A stretch of 64,000 bases of DNA from Armatimonadota bacterium (lineage in GTDB: Bacteria; Armatimonadota; Zipacnadia; JAUWAU01), in NCBI GenBank assembly GCA_030601885.1, contig JAUWAU010000006.1, positions 124,001-188,000 on the forward strand, given 5' to 3'. How positions within the stretch are numbered: the stretch's first letter is position 1; every line of letters begins with the position of its first letter. Positions 41,498 through 51,271 of this stretch are shown here, one piece after another. The notes under the pieces were generated by a model. The model had not been told where the DNA came from, searched no databases, and saw only the letters and a program-made list of their open reading frames with translations. A program made the translations under genes and the position numbers.

Positions 41498-44281
41498 CTA
41501 CAGCGACCCGCGGACGATGGGAGTGACGTATGCGAACGCCGTAGCGTCTCCTGGCTGAAGGCCGAGGCGATTCTCGCCCACGCGCAGCGTGGGCACTGCT
41601 GCGGTCAGGGCGACGCGCTGCTGCTCGTTGTTGTTCCGATCGTAGAGCACGCAGATGCCGTCCGAGCGCAGCTCCAGCAGCTCATCGGGCTGGACTGTGA
41701 GAGGCAGGCGCCACGGCTTTGCGTTGACTTCGAGGACCGCGCCGGTTAGCGCGTTCGGGATCTCGCGCAGCCCCTCGATCCGGCCGACGTGCACCGTCAC
41801 TTGCTCTCCGACGGGCATGGCGACGAGCTGCAGTCGGAGTTCGCGGATGGCTCTGAAGTTGAAGCTGCCGAGGTTGCCCTTGTGTCGCCAGAGCTGGTGG
41901 TCGAAGGTCTGCTCCGCTGCCGCGTCCACGATGCGGAAGTATCGCCAGCCCGTGAAGTCGATGGGCACGAGGTAGTCCCGCGCGCGGATCAGGCTCGGGC
42001 CCACGAGCTGCACGTCGAGCACCTCGCCCCTCCCGTCGCCGTGGACCCACAGGCCGATGGAGCGCGCCTGCAGCAGGTTGGGCCTCGGTGAGAACTCCCG
42101 CCGGACCCAGGCGCGGCTGCGCGTTGAGGCGCTCTTGGTCGTGCCCGTGAGCTTCAGCGATCGACTGCCATCTGGGCTCTCGCGCGCCGAGGGCTCGGCG
42201 GAGCACGTGGCGCCGGCGAGGCTCGCCGGATCCCACCGGACTGCCTCCGCGGGATCGAAGAGCACGACGTTCTGCTCGTGCCCAAAGGGCTGGAGCGCCG
42301 GACGGGGACGTACGCGCACCGAGAGTGGCTGGGTGTCGAAGGGGTTGTCCACGGTCCACGTCATGGTCTCCGGCCGGTCGCTGCAGAGGAGATGCGTGGG
42401 CCCGTACCGGATCGGGCGGAAGCGCCAGCCGGTCCGCTCGTCGCCGACCAGCTCGAACTCCCGGCCCAGCTCCCGAAGCCGAGACAGCGTCTCGGGTGAG
42501 AAGCCCCCCAGGACGCGCGCCCGCTCGTACCGCCTGATGATGTCGAGGCACTCGCCGGCTCGCCCGTTGCCCCAGAAGTTCGAGGTGTGCATGTGCAGCG
42601 AGACGGGAGAGTCGTACGCCAGGGCCTTGTGGCAGAAGTACTCCCACTCGTCGGGCTGCGTGGCCGGGTAGGCGGGATTCCAGGCGCGCAGGTTGAGCCA
42701 GCCCATCTCGGCCGCGGCGAGGTTGCGGTGGTAGATGTCGATTCGCTGCGGCACCTTGTGCCGATCGAGGTATAGTTTGGTGGCGATGTTGACGCCGTCG
42801 TTGCTGACGCCGCGCATGTGCGTGTGCCAGCCGAATCCGCCGTTGCCGCCTGAGCCGGTGATGAGCACCTCGCGGTCGAGGCGCTTCGCGACCTCGCGCT
42901 GGATCCAATGGCTGTCGTGCCACCGGCGGCCGAGCCGGTTCATGGCCTCGCCGCCGTCGAAGTAGAGCATGTCCACGCCGCACCGGTTGCAGATGGTGGC
43001 GATGCGCGCGGCGATCTCGGGCAGCAGATCGGTCTTTGCGTCCGGCAGGTAGAAGTTGTACTGCCGCTGCAGGTAGCGCACCGTGGCCCCGGCCTTGTGC
43101 GAAGCCGGTGCGGTTCCGTACCGGCCGCGGTTGCATCCCGCGAATCGGAAGGGCTCCTCGGTGGAGTAGTCGGTGTACGCGATGATCTCGTCGCCGATCC
43201 AGAGGTCGCACCCGCTGGAGGCGTAGCTGTCCTCCTTGGTCATGCCGGTCGGTGAGGCGTCAACGACCACCTCAGTCGCCGTCTCGTCGATGTCGCGGAC
43301 AAGCCGGAACTCCCTGGCCACCGCGAGCCGCCGGTCGGGAACCGGCCGCACGTACGGATCGTGCCGTGAGATGCACGCCGAGAGGAAATGGATGCCGAGC
43401 TTGAGGCCGGCGGCGTGCAGCTCGTCGGCGACTCTCTTCAGGCCGGCGAGGCCGTTGGGGTAGCTCTGCGGCTTGAACTCGTAGTGCCCGTTGCTCACGG
43501 CCCAGGTGGTGGAGAACACGAGGACGTGGCCGAAGCCGCCGCGCTTGGCGAACTCGATCACCTCGGACACGTTCGCCTCGGTGAGGTCGGTGAACAGATA
43601 CGGCTGGCGCAGCTCGGACGAGTTGCGGAACCAGGCACCGCCGAGCGTGAGGTGGGGGAGGCCGTACTTGAGCTCGAGCCGCTCGATCGCGGGGAGCGTC
43701 TCGTTCGTGTTCGTGGTGAGAATCGCCAGCCGGATGTCGTCGAAGCCCGTTGAGTTGACGGCCTCAGCGCGGAACACCGTGCCGCGAGTGGAGTTGTAGG
43801 AGTTGCGCACGTACGGGCTAAGGCCCGCGAACAGGATGTGAAGGTCCCCGACGCGGCCGATGGGCCAGTAGTGTCCCACGGTCTCGCGGGGGATGTTGAG
43901 GGACGTCTGGGCGAACGCGAGCCGATCTACGCCGGGCGGGACGTCTCCCATCAGCTCCAGGAAGAAGTGATCGCTCTCGGCGCGCGTGACGAGCTCGATG
44001 GAACCGGCGCCATCCGCGAAGCCGACCGTCCACCTGTCGCCCTTGGCAGTCAGGGAAGCGGCGTCGTGCCATCCCTGGGCATCGTGCAGGGAGGCGAGGG
44101 GGAACGCTGCGCCCGGCGCCATCAAGTCGTCGCCCGTTGCTTTCACGACGAACGATCGCTGCTTCGCATCATCCCCGATGGTCCAGCGGACGTAGTCGTT
44201 CTCGAGCGTCACGTCGGCGTGAGCGGAGATTGCTCCGACGATGATGATGACACTCAGCGCCAATGGCTTCGCCACTTGCAT
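41498..44281 (-). CDS. Large secreted TIM-barrel glycosidase-like protein
   Basis: A 927-residue secreted protein, start at 44281 behind a GGAGAGAAG. After the signal peptide (LALSVIIIVGAISAHA) comes a beta-sandwich, then a TIM-barrel-like region: GGFGHVLVFSTTWAVSNGHYE, DELHAAGLKLGIHFLSACIS, CGVDMLYFDGGEA (a likely nucleophile Asp), and YHRNLAAAEMGWLN. The C-terminal half contains sandwich modules (WRFRPIRYGPTHLL, IDFTGWRYFRIVD). Topology fits a glycoside hydrolase of the GH31/36/101 type, but I cannot name the family. It is downstream of, and on the same strand as, a secreted beta-helix gene, probably in one operon for glycan breakdown. Confidence 0.75.
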   Translation of the reverse strand: MQVAKPLALSVIIIVGAISAHADVTLENDYVRWTIGDDAKQRSFVVKATGDDLMAPGAAFPLASLHDAQGWHDAASLTAKGDRWTVGFADGAGSIELVTRAESDHFFLELMGDVPPGVDRLAFAQTSLNIPRETVGHYWPIGRVGDLHILFAGLSPYVRNSYNSTRGTVFRAEAVNSTGFDDIRLAILTTNTNETLPAIERLELKYGLPHLTLGGAWFRNSSELRQPYLFTDLTEANVSEVIEFAKRGGFGHVLVFSTTWAVSNGHYEFKPQSYPNGLAGLKRVADELHAAGLKLGIHFLSACISRHDPYVRPVPDRRLAVAREFRLVRDIDETATEVVVDASPTGMTKEDSYASSGCDLWIGDEIIAYTDYSTEEPFRFAGCNRGRYGTAPASHKAGATVRYLQRQYNFYLPDAKTDLLPEIAARIATICNRCGVDMLYFDGGEAMNRLGRRWHDSHWIQREVAKRLDREVLITGSGGNGGFGWHTHMRGVSNDGVNIATKLYLDRHKVPQRIDIYHRNLAAAEMGWLNLRAWNPAYPATQPDEWEYFCHKALAYDSPVSLHMHTSNFWGNGRAGECLDIIRRYERARVLGGFSPETLSRLRELGREFELVGDERTGWRFRPIRYGPTHLLCSDRPETMTWTVDNPFDTQPLSVRVRPRPALQPFGHEQNVVLFDPAEAVRWDPASLAGATCSAEPSARESPDGSRSLKLTGTTKSASTRSRAWVRREFSPRPNLLQARSIGLWVHGDGRGEVLDVQLVGPSLIRARDYLVPIDFTGWRYFRIVDAAAEQTFDHQLWRHKGNLGSFNFRAIRELRLQLVAMPVGEQVTVHVGRIEGLREIPNALTGAVLEVNAKPWRLPLTVQPDELLELRSDGICVLYDRNNNEQQRVALTAAVPTLRVGENRLGLQPGDATAFAYVTPIVRGSL

Positions 44282-44313
44282 GTCTTCTCTCCGCACCGGC
44301 GTGCGCGTTCCGC

Positions 44314-45417
44314 TCACTCGATCACCTTCGGCTCGGCGCCGTAGGCGTTGTTGGAGACGGTGGTTTTGTCCGAGGCCCGCACGGCCTTATCCGGCTCGAG
44401 GTGCTGGACGAACCAGTTGTGGTGCACGTCGCACTTCTCCTCGGGCACGCCGCGGATCACCACCGGCGTCTGCGGAGCGCGGAACGTGTTGTTGTGGATC
44501 TCGATCGACGTGCCGGCGATGTCCGTGCCGTCCTTGCGGTCGCGCCCGCCGTGCATGTCGAAGCAGTGGCTGAGCGAGACGCCCAGCTCCACGTTGTGCC
44601 GCGCTACGTAACCGCAGCCCGGTCGGCCGGTGCCGGCGATGGAGTGGCGGTTCGAGTCGAACAGGTTGTACTCGATGAGCGATGAGGCCGTGTTGTGCGA
44701 CACCCCGTAGCCGAGCCCCTGGTACTGGCAGTGGTGGATGAAGTTGTGGTGGATATGATGCCCGTCGCCGTCCCGCAGCGACATGCCCGCGTGCCCGAAG
44801 CCGGAGATCTCGCAGTTATCGACCTCGAGACCCGGGTGCTCCATCCTGATGCCATCCTGGGTGGGGAACTTGTAGTAGTACGTGTGCCCGTCGCCGCCCT
44901 CGCGAAACGAGCGGCGATGGTGGTCGATGTAGCGCTTCGTATTCGGCCCCCGCAGGCGCAGCCCGGTGATGCGCACATTCGGCCCCATGGGGCGGATCAT
45001 GATGGGGGTCTTCAGGGCATCGCTGGTGAGCAGCGCGCCCCGCGAGCCGTTCTGTCCGCGCTCGCCGGCGAGCGTGACCCCGGCCGGTACTTCCAGGACG
45101 AGCTGCGCGATGTAGATGCGGGCCGTGAGGTCGATCTCGGTCTCGCCCGGGATGAAGACGACCTGTCCGGCCTGCGCCTGCGACAGCGCCTCCAGCAGAG
45201 AGTCGAGGTCCTCGGCGGTGTAGTCGCCGCCGGTGACGATGTTGGCGTATCCCTCGCCGCCGCCGATGGGCCCGCGGTCGTCGGCCTGCGCGCCGTACAC
45301 CGTGCCGTCGATCTCCACCGACGTTGGCTCATCGGCCGCTGCGCAGGACCATGTCACCCACAGCATAGCCAGCGTGATCGCATGGAGACCTATCATGTCA
45401 CAACGAAGCCAGTTCAT
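44314..45417 (-). CDS. Secreted parallel beta-helix protein
   Basis: A 367-residue exported protein with GGAGGTG 10 bases upstream of its start. After the signal peptide it has a pectate-lyase-type N-terminal helix (GGGEGYANIVTGGDYTAED, GQVVFIPGETEIDL, LEVPAGVTLAGERGQNGSRG) and helix coils (NVRITGLRLRGPNT, GLEVDNCEISGFGHAGMSL, HHIHHNFIHHCQYQGLGYG). The His-rich strand HHIHHNFIHH is typical of this fold. It probably binds or cleaves an acidic polysaccharide. It overlaps the operon with the large glycosidase-like gene 32 bases downstream. Confidence 0.83.
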   Translation of the reverse strand: MNWLRCDMIGLHAITLAMLWVTWSCAAADEPTSVEIDGTVYGAQADDRGPIGGGEGYANIVTGGDYTAEDLDSLLEALSQAQAGQVVFIPGETEIDLTARIYIAQLVLEVPAGVTLAGERGQNGSRGALLTSDALKTPIMIRPMGPNVRITGLRLRGPNTKRYIDHHRRSFREGGDGHTYYYKFPTQDGIRMEHPGLEVDNCEISGFGHAGMSLRDGDGHHIHHNFIHHCQYQGLGYGVSHNTASSLIEYNLFDSNRHSIAGTGRPGCGYVARHNVELGVSLSHCFDMHGGRDRKDGTDIAGTSIEIHNNTFRAPQTPVVIRGVPEEKCDVHHNWFVQHLEPDKAVRASDKTTVSNNAYGAEPKVIE

Positions 45418-45569
45418 CGCGTCAGCACCTCCGAAAGGGTCTCAGTCGTCACACCCAATGCCGCTCTGCCCAGCCGTGCTTATCGGTCAGGCCCATGACG
45501 CCGCGCAGCACCGGGCGCACGCCTATGTTCGCGATCGGGACCCCACCTGCCTGCACGCGCTCGGCTTGG

Positions 45570-45899
45570 CTATGCCCGGTCCGGACCTAACTCCGACGTT
45601 GCCTCGCCAGGGGCGCGAAGGATGCGCTGCAGGGCATCTACGTGGTTTTCGAAGGCGCTGCGGCCTTTCGCCGTTGCGCGTACATAGGTCCGCGGTTTGC
45701 GGCCGACGAAGGCCTTCTTCACCCCGATGTAGCCGGCGTCCTCGAGCTTGCGCAGATGGGCGCCCAGGTTCCCGTCTGTGACTTCCAGCAGATCGCGCAG
45801 ATAGGTGAAGTCCACCTGCTCCGTCGCGTCGAGTGTGACCAGCGACGCCATGATGCGCAGCCGCACCGGCTGATGGATTACTGCGTCGATGTCGGACAT
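45570..45899 (-). CDS. Winged-helix transcriptional regulator
   Basis: A 109-residue regulator starting at 45899 (MSDIDAVIHQPVRLRIMASL). The winged helix follows (YLRDLLEVTDGNLGAHLRKLEDAGYIGVKKAFVGRKPRTYVRATAKG). It matches the MarR/ArsR-like small repressor group described as HTH_34/winged-helix DNA-binding proteins. No effector domain is present. A downstream operon of glycan genes lies on the same strand and could be its target, though that is a guess. Confidence 0.85.
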   Translation of the reverse strand: MSDIDAVIHQPVRLRIMASLVTLDATEQVDFTYLRDLLEVTDGNLGAHLRKLEDAGYIGVKKAFVGRKPRTYVRATAKGRSAFENHVDALQRILRAPGEATSELGPDRA

Positions 45900-46039
45900 G
45901 CCTACCGCCACCGATTTCGGATCATAGAGGACGCGGAATGTCAAGGGCTGTCGTGTCTGGGAGTTGCGCCGGGGTCTCTGGGAGCCCGCCGTCGAGGTCG
46001 ATGGGTCAAGGGCAGCGCCTGGCCGTGTCCCTTCTTCGA

Positions 46040-46309
46040 CTACTCCCGAGGCACCCACTCGAACGACTCGCCGTCGAGCTCCAGTCTCAGGGTCTTAGCT
46101 TTCTTCCCCTTGCCCGGTTCGGCCGGGTGTGGAGGGATGTGGCTCGCCTGCTGTCTCCTGATTGCGTCGTACTTCGGGTCGGCGGCCAAGTTGTGCCATT
46201 CGTGGGGATCCTGGCGCACGTTGTACAGCTCTTCCTCCCCGGTCTCGTACCGGGTATAGCGCCAGGTGCCGTCGATCACGCTGACCGACTGCTCATGAGT
46301 CTGCAGCAC
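46040..46309 (-). pseudogene. Sulfatase C-terminal fragment
   Basis: An 89-codon frame ending with the sulfatase tail signature: GTWRYTRYETGEEELYNVRQ and DPHEWHNLAADPKYDAIRRQ. Choline/iduronate-type sulfatases end this way, with the catalytic half being several hundred residues upstream, and none of that is present here. Open frame upstream in the same phase ends after about 90 codons. Most likely a remnant of a deleted sulfatase gene. An intact sulfatase is present at 17905-19368. Confidence 0.75.
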
Positions 46310-46689
46310 GGCTCGGTCCTTTGCCGCGGACGGATTGCGGAAGATGGGCGCCAGGCCGGCAACGGAGCCCGGCTGACGCGGTGGCCATTGCTACTCCCGC
46401 GGTTCTCAAGAAGGCTCGTCTGTTCAATCCATTCGCCCTGTTCTATTCGCACCAGGTTTCGGTGAGACCAGCGCTGGGCTTGCTCTTGCCGTGCGAACAG
46501 GTTAGCAGTGGCCGGTGGGCCCGTCAAGCGTATCTCGCCGGGCCCAGACCGGGCACGGGGGCCCCCGCAACGACCGCCGCCCCGGCCGCGTAGAGGGATG
46601 ACAGGAAGAGCAGAACCACATACCAGAACATGCAGGCAGGATTGGCCGCCGGTCAAGCGAAGTCAATAGCTGTGCGATGGAGGATGAGC
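46310..46689. other. Region between sulfatase remnant and beta-helix gene
   Basis: This 380-base stretch holds one small minus-strand frame (46524-46631, 35 codons, MFWYVVLLFLSSLYAAGAAV...) that looks like a hydrophobic signal or membrane segment without a clear ribosome-binding site. I do not call it a gene. It may be the leftover N-terminus of a deleted membrane or exported protein. Nothing else recognisable. Confidence 0.4.
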
Positions 46690-48030
46690 ATGTTCCGCGC
46701 CCGAGGCGTCGTGGTCCATTGGATTGTTCTCTCGTTGGCGGGCCTGTGTTGCCAGAGCCCGTGTCACTCGGCTGAGCTGCCGGCTGCCTCCCCCGACGAG
46801 CTCGCGAGAGCCGCGGCGAAGGCAGAGCCCGGCGACACTATCTTGGTCAAAGCCGGGCGCTACAAGGACTGGACCATGTCCCTTTCCTGCCGAGGCACGG
46901 CCGAGCAGCCGATTGTCGTGCGGCCGGATGCCCCGGGTGCGGTTACGTTCACCGGCAAGACGTCGCTCCAGCTCCGCGGCCACCACGTCGTCGTGCGCGG
47001 CTTCACCTTCGACGGATGCGTGCTGCCCAACCGGATCGTCCTGTTCGAGCAAGCCAAGCACTGTCGCGTGACGGAATGCCGTTTCCTGAACTCGAACTCC
47101 GGCAGCGGTGCGGCTGTCGTGACCTTCAACCACGGTGCGGACGACAACCGCCTGGACCATTGCGAGATCATCAACACCGTCGGCCGATGCGTGCAGGTGA
47201 GAATCGGCGCGTACGCGGCCGAACACGGCCCTCCACGCCGCAACCGAATCGACCACAACCTGTTCCAGGACGTGCCTCCAAAGGGGAGCAACGGCCGCGA
47301 GACGATCCAGGTTGGTTCAAACCAGCGCGACTACGGTCATCTCGAGCCGCAGACACTGATCGAGAACAACGTGTTCCTGCGGTGCAACGGCGAGGGCGAG
47401 ATCATCAGCAACAAGAGCTCCCGCAACACCTACCGCCATAACCTGTTCGAGGACTGCCGCGGTGAGCTGGTCATGCGCGGTGGGTCGCACTGCCTCATCG
47501 AAGGGAACCGACTGGAGAACTGCAACGGCGGCATTCGCCTTCACGGCACCCACCATCGCGTGGTCCACAACGTGGTCGTCAATCCAAGCGGAACAGGCAT
47601 CCGGCTTGCCTATGGCGCGACCATCGAGCAAGGCGGCATCTACTAGGCGACGGCCGATTGCATCATCACCAATAACACTATCGTCGGCGCGGCCAAAACA
47701 GGCATCCACATCGGCATGAACCGCAACCGCGATTGGGGCGAGTGGGGTGTGCTGAAGTTCGCGCCCCACGGCAACCGCATCGAGCGCAACGTCGTCGTTG
47801 GCTCCACGGGCGATCTGATCAGGGCCGACCAGACGCCGGACAACGTCATCGACGCGAACCTGCTCCACGCGATGGGCCAGGCCACCGTTTCCGATCCCGG
47901 CACGAACGCGGTACGCGCTGATCCAGGGTTCGTCGATCCGGAGGCGGGCGACTTCCGCCGGAAGGAACGGATACCCGACGCCGGGGCAAACGCTGAGCCG
48001 TTCGACGCAGGGCCCAGAGGCGGCTTGTAG
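46690..48030 (+). pseudogene. PL6-like beta-helix lyase interrupted by a TAG codon
   Basis: A 447-codon frame with one internal TAG at 47644-47646. The first 318 codons (46690-47643) carry a signal peptide and coils typical of chondroitinase-B/alginate-lyase-like PL6 proteins: GDTILVKAGRYKDW, HHVVVRGFTFDGC, CEIINTVGRCVQV and RIDHNLFQDVPPKGSNGRETI. After the TAG the same fold continues (CIITNNTIVGAAKTGIHIG, NVIDANLLHAMG). The start at 46690 has GGAGGATGAGC ahead. The TAG sits in IYxATADCIITNNT, where a CAG (Gln) would fit the usual sequence. Possible nonsense mutation, or sequence error. Probable pseudogene; both halves could also be expressed separately. Confidence 0.75.
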
Positions 48031-48170
48031 TGCGCACGGGAGTGCCCTCGCGAAGAAGCCCATCCGATCGAGCGTTCCCGGCTTCCTGGCCGATGGAAAA
48101 GCGCCGCAATTGCCTTTGCCAAGAAATGGCGGGGAGATAGAGGCACGGAAAACCTCGACGGAGGCTCCCA

Positions 48171-49364
48171 ATGAGAATCAATCGACGCGAATTCGTGGCT
48201 TCCGCGGCCGCCTTGCCCGTGGGCGTTGCTCTGCCCGGCATGGCGTTCGCGGCGTCGAACAACAAGAAATACAGGGCGTGCATAATCGGCGACTCCAATT
48301 GCGGCGCGTTCGGCCACGCGCTTCATCGGGTCTGGGCCGTTCGGGACGACGTTGAAGTGGTGGCCGTGGCCGACCCGGACGAGGCGGGCCGGCGGCAACA
48401 CGCGGCCGAGGCCAAGGCCAAGAGAACCTACGCCGATTACGCCGAGATGCTCGAGAAGGAGAAGCCGGACCTGGTGACCATCGCTCCCCGCACTACGGTC
48501 AACCATCTGAAGTACATGCTCGCCGCGACCGCCGTGGGGGCTCATGGGATGATGGAGAAACCCATCGCCACCGACTTGGCCGAGGCCGACGCCATGGTGC
48601 GCGCCGCCGATGCCAAGAATCTGAAATGGGCGATCGCCCACAATTTCCGCACCACGCCCGTCGTGCAGCACGCCAAGCGCATGATTCTGGAGGAGGGAAA
48701 CATCGGCGAGGTTCTCGAGCTGCGGAGCCGAGGCAAAGAGGATAGCCGCGCCGGCGGCGAGGACTTGATCGTCCTGGGCACTCACTCCTTCGACCTGATG
48801 ATCGCCTTGGCGGGGAAGCCCCTGTGGTGCTGTTCCGATATCCGGACCGGCGACCGGCCCGCCGGACCAGCGGATGTCCGCAGCGCCACGGAAGAGCTCG
48901 GTCCGGTCGTCGGGGACCGCATCCAGGCGACGTTCGGCTTTCCCAACGGGGTCTATGGCTATTTCAGCACGGTGAGAACGGCGGATGGAAACGGCGGCCG
49001 CTGGGGTGTGGACGTATACGGCACGAAAGGGATCGTCACCATTCGCCTGACGGAGGTTCCGCAGATCCACTTGCTGCGGGAGTCGTCCTGGACGACGGGC
49101 GGCAAGGACGCCCGTTGGGCGCCGATGCCCGGCGAACCGACGATGGATCGCGAGAGCCTGCGCGCCGAACGCTACGCCCCCATCGTCAACGACTTGATCG
49201 CAGCTATCGAGGAAGATCGGAGGCCGTGGGTCAGTCTGCAGGACGGCCGGGACGCTTACGAAATGATTCAAGCGGTATTCGCCTCGTACGTCGAGGGCCG
49301 CCGAGTCGAATTGCCTCTGCAGGAGCGGGCCCATCCGCTGAAGCGGTGGAATGCAACGGAATGA
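48171..49364 (+). CDS. Tat-exported Gfo/Idh/MocA-family oxidoreductase
   Basis: A 397-residue oxidoreductase with a Tat-like N-terminus (MRINRREFVASAAALPVGVA). The Rossmann start is CIIGDSNCGAFGHALHRVW and the catalytic HGMMEKPIATDLAEAD holds the EKP motif. C-terminal sheet: YGYFSTVRTADGNGGRWGVDVYGTKGIVTIRL. These enzymes oxidise or dehydrate sugars and related compounds with NAD(P); export with a bound cofactor via Tat is common in sugar-degrading bacteria. GGAGG 8 bases upstream of the ATG. It follows the broken PL6-like gene and precedes an amidohydrolase. Confidence 0.88.
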   Translation: MRINRREFVASAAALPVGVALPGMAFAASNNKKYRACIIGDSNCGAFGHALHRVWAVRDDVEVVAVADPDEAGRRQHAAEAKAKRTYADYAEMLEKEKPDLVTIAPRTTVNHLKYMLAATAVGAHGMMEKPIATDLAEADAMVRAADAKNLKWAIAHNFRTTPVVQHAKRMILEEGNIGEVLELRSRGKEDSRAGGEDLIVLGTHSFDLMIALAGKPLWCCSDIRTGDRPAGPADVRSATEELGPVVGDRIQATFGFPNGVYGYFSTVRTADGNGGRWGVDVYGTKGIVTIRLTEVPQIHLLRESSWTTGGKDARWAPMPGEPTMDRESLRAERYAPIVNDLIAAIEEDRRPWVSLQDGRDAYEMIQAVFASYVEGRRVELPLQERAHPLKRWNATE

Positions 49365-49568
49365 CGCGCCGCATATAGGCTTGAGTGTGTTGGCGGATGT
49401 TCCTGCCCAGGGGCGCGTCAAGCCGGTCTCGCCAGGCCCAGGCCGGCGACGGGGAGCCGGTGCCCTGGCCTGCATCGGCCCCACCTCCCGCACAAGGCCG
49501 ATGCAACGAGACGGAGAAACGGGTCCACGACGTCCGTGAAGTTCGCAAACGACCAGGGAGACCGAACC

Positions 49569-50675
49569 ATGAGCGAATGGAGCTCGAAAGCCAAGGACAT
49601 CCTGGATTGTCACGTCCACATGCGCAGCCTCGCTGACGAGGAGTCCATGCTGGCCATTCGTGAGGCCACGGGCATCGACAGGATGGTGCTGGTGTCCATC
49701 CAGAATCCGGGGGAAGGAGCGGGGCTGCCGCAGTCACTCTATATGAAGGCCTGCCACTCGAGCCTCTTCTTCGTCTTCGCCGGCCTGAACCACGCCGAGA
49801 AGCTGTCCGGCGGGAAGGCGAGCACCCCCAGCCTCGCGGAGCAGGCGGCCGCGTACCTCGAGATGGGCTGCGATGGGATCAAGATGATCGAGGGCAAGCC
49901 GACGTCGAGGCAGAAGATGGACATCCCCGTGACCGACCCGTACTTCGCCGAGTACTGGGAGCGCGCCGAGGAGCTCGGCGTGCCCATCGTCTGGCACGTC
50001 AACGACCCGGAGGAGTTCTGGGACCCGGACGCACTCCCCGGATGGGCCAAGGAGCGAAACTGGGGCTACGGCCCCGATGACGTCCGGAAGGAGCAACTCT
50101 ACGCGGAGGTGGATGAGGTGCTGACGCGGCACCCGGGGCTGAGGATCATCTTCGCGCATTTCTACTTCCTGTCGGCCGACCTGCCCCGGGCCGCCCGCTT
50201 CTTCGACGAGCATCCCACGGTCTACTTCGATCTCGCCCCGGGCATCGAGATGCTCTACAACATCTCCCGCGATCCGGAGGCCGGGCGAGAGTTCTTCCTC
50301 AAATACGCCGACCGCATCGTCTTCGGGACCGATCTTTCGAGCAGCCTCAGCGTCGAAGAGGGCGTCATCCGCGCCGGCATCGTCTATCGGTGGCTGGAGA
50401 GCGACGATACATTCCGCGTGCCCGAGGAGGCCGACTTCCTGCTCGGTCCGCCGGAGGACGGCATCGTACGAGGGATGGCGCTGCCGGACGTCGCCCTCGC
50501 CAGGATCTACTCCGGCAACCTCATCCGCCTCGCCGGCAGCAGGCCCAGGCCTCTCGATGTCCAGGCCGCCATCGCCGCATGCGAGCGGCTGGCGTCCATC
50601 GCCGAAGCCATGTCCGGCAAGCGCGCCGCCGAGACCGACGCCGCACAGGTGGCGGAGCGCCTGGCGGGTAGGTGA
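49569..50675 (+). CDS. Amidohydrolase-family protein
   Basis: A 368-residue cytoplasmic TIM-barrel amidohydrolase (amidohydrolase-2 type). It starts at 49569 with AGGGAGA upstream. The N-terminal metal motif is ILDCHVHMRS (DxHxH-like). Other candidate ligands lie in VPIVWHVND and IIFAHFYFLS, and the C-terminal Asp in RIVFGTDLSS. The substrate is unknown; such proteins include lactonases, decarboxylases and deacetylases of aromatic or sugar-like compounds. It is transcribed with the upstream oxidoreductase. Confidence 0.85.
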   Translation: MSEWSSKAKDILDCHVHMRSLADEESMLAIREATGIDRMVLVSIQNPGEGAGLPQSLYMKACHSSLFFVFAGLNHAEKLSGGKASTPSLAEQAAAYLEMGCDGIKMIEGKPTSRQKMDIPVTDPYFAEYWERAEELGVPIVWHVNDPEEFWDPDALPGWAKERNWGYGPDDVRKEQLYAEVDEVLTRHPGLRIIFAHFYFLSADLPRAARFFDEHPTVYFDLAPGIEMLYNISRDPEAGREFFLKYADRIVFGTDLSSSLSVEEGVIRAGIVYRWLESDDTFRVPEEADFLLGPPEDGIVRGMALPDVALARIYSGNLIRLAGSRPRPLDVQAAIAACERLASIAEAMSGKRAAETDAAQVAERLAGR

Positions 50676-50741
50676 GGACTCCGCTCCCGTTGCCATCCCC
50701 AATGAGCCATGCCGTACTGGGCTCCGGCCTTGGCCGGCGCC

Positions 50742-51242
50742 TCAAAGCACGTGGACGCCGTGGCAGTCGGTGCACGTTGGCCGATGAAGAATCTCGCGTC
50801 CGCTGGGCGCCACTTTTCCCTCCCATTGCTCCTGGAAAGCCTGCACGCGTTCGGGGTGCTGGTGCTGACCGTGGCACTTGCGGCAAAACGGCTCGATCTC
50901 CGCCCGGCCGAAGAGGATGTCGGGTTTGGTCACGTTGTTCTCGTCGTCCCGGTGCTCGTAGCAGAGCCCGTGGCACAGGACGCAGGTGATGCCGTGCGGC
51001 AGGTGGGCGGCAGCGATGGGCTCGTCCTCGAAGTTCGCGTGGCAGACCAGGCAGGGCGAGTTGTCCGTCGGAAAGATGGCCCTCCCGCCGCTCCTCTTCG
51101 CGTACGCTTCAATCCGCTTGATGAGCTGTCTCTTGACTTTCTTCACTTTGCCGGCCGTGTCGCGGGCCGACGAAAGCTGCGTCGCCGACAGGCAGATCGC
51201 GCTTCCAATGATGGCGACGGTGACGGCGAGTCTCCTGGTCAT
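50742..51242 (-). CDS. Exported tetraheme cytochrome c
   Basis: A 166-residue exported protein with a signal peptide (VTVAIIGSAICLSA) and four CxxCH heme sites: Cys64-His68, Cys87-His91, Cys120-His124 and Cys157-His161. Spacing is irregular, as in NapC/NirT-like or doubled diheme modules, but no membrane anchor typical of NapC remains after signal cleavage. It would shuttle electrons in the periplasm, and heme attachment requires a Ccm system not encoded here. It is downstream of a Tat-exported aldo-keto reductase; a terminator-like hairpin separates the two genes. Confidence 0.87.
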   Translation of the reverse strand: MTRRLAVTVAIIGSAICLSATQLSSARDTAGKVKKVKRQLIKRIEAYAKRSGGRAIFPTDNSPCLVCHANFEDEPIAAAHLPHGITCVLCHGLCYEHRDDENNVTKPDILFGRAEIEPFCRKCHGQHQHPERVQAFQEQWEGKVAPSGREILHRPTCTDCHGVHVL

Positions 51243-51271
51243 GCGTGGTCCTCCCCTTGTACAGACACGAA

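Noticed and set aside
45900..45950. TTGACA with TATGAT ahead of the winged-helix regulator as a promoter
   Set aside because: The boxes are only 12 bases apart, too close for sigma-70.
47647..48030. Amber suppression or pyrrolysine decoding of the internal TAG
   Set aside because: TAG is used as a normal stop by several intact genes in the window and no suppressor tRNA is visible, so a nonsense mutation or error is simpler.
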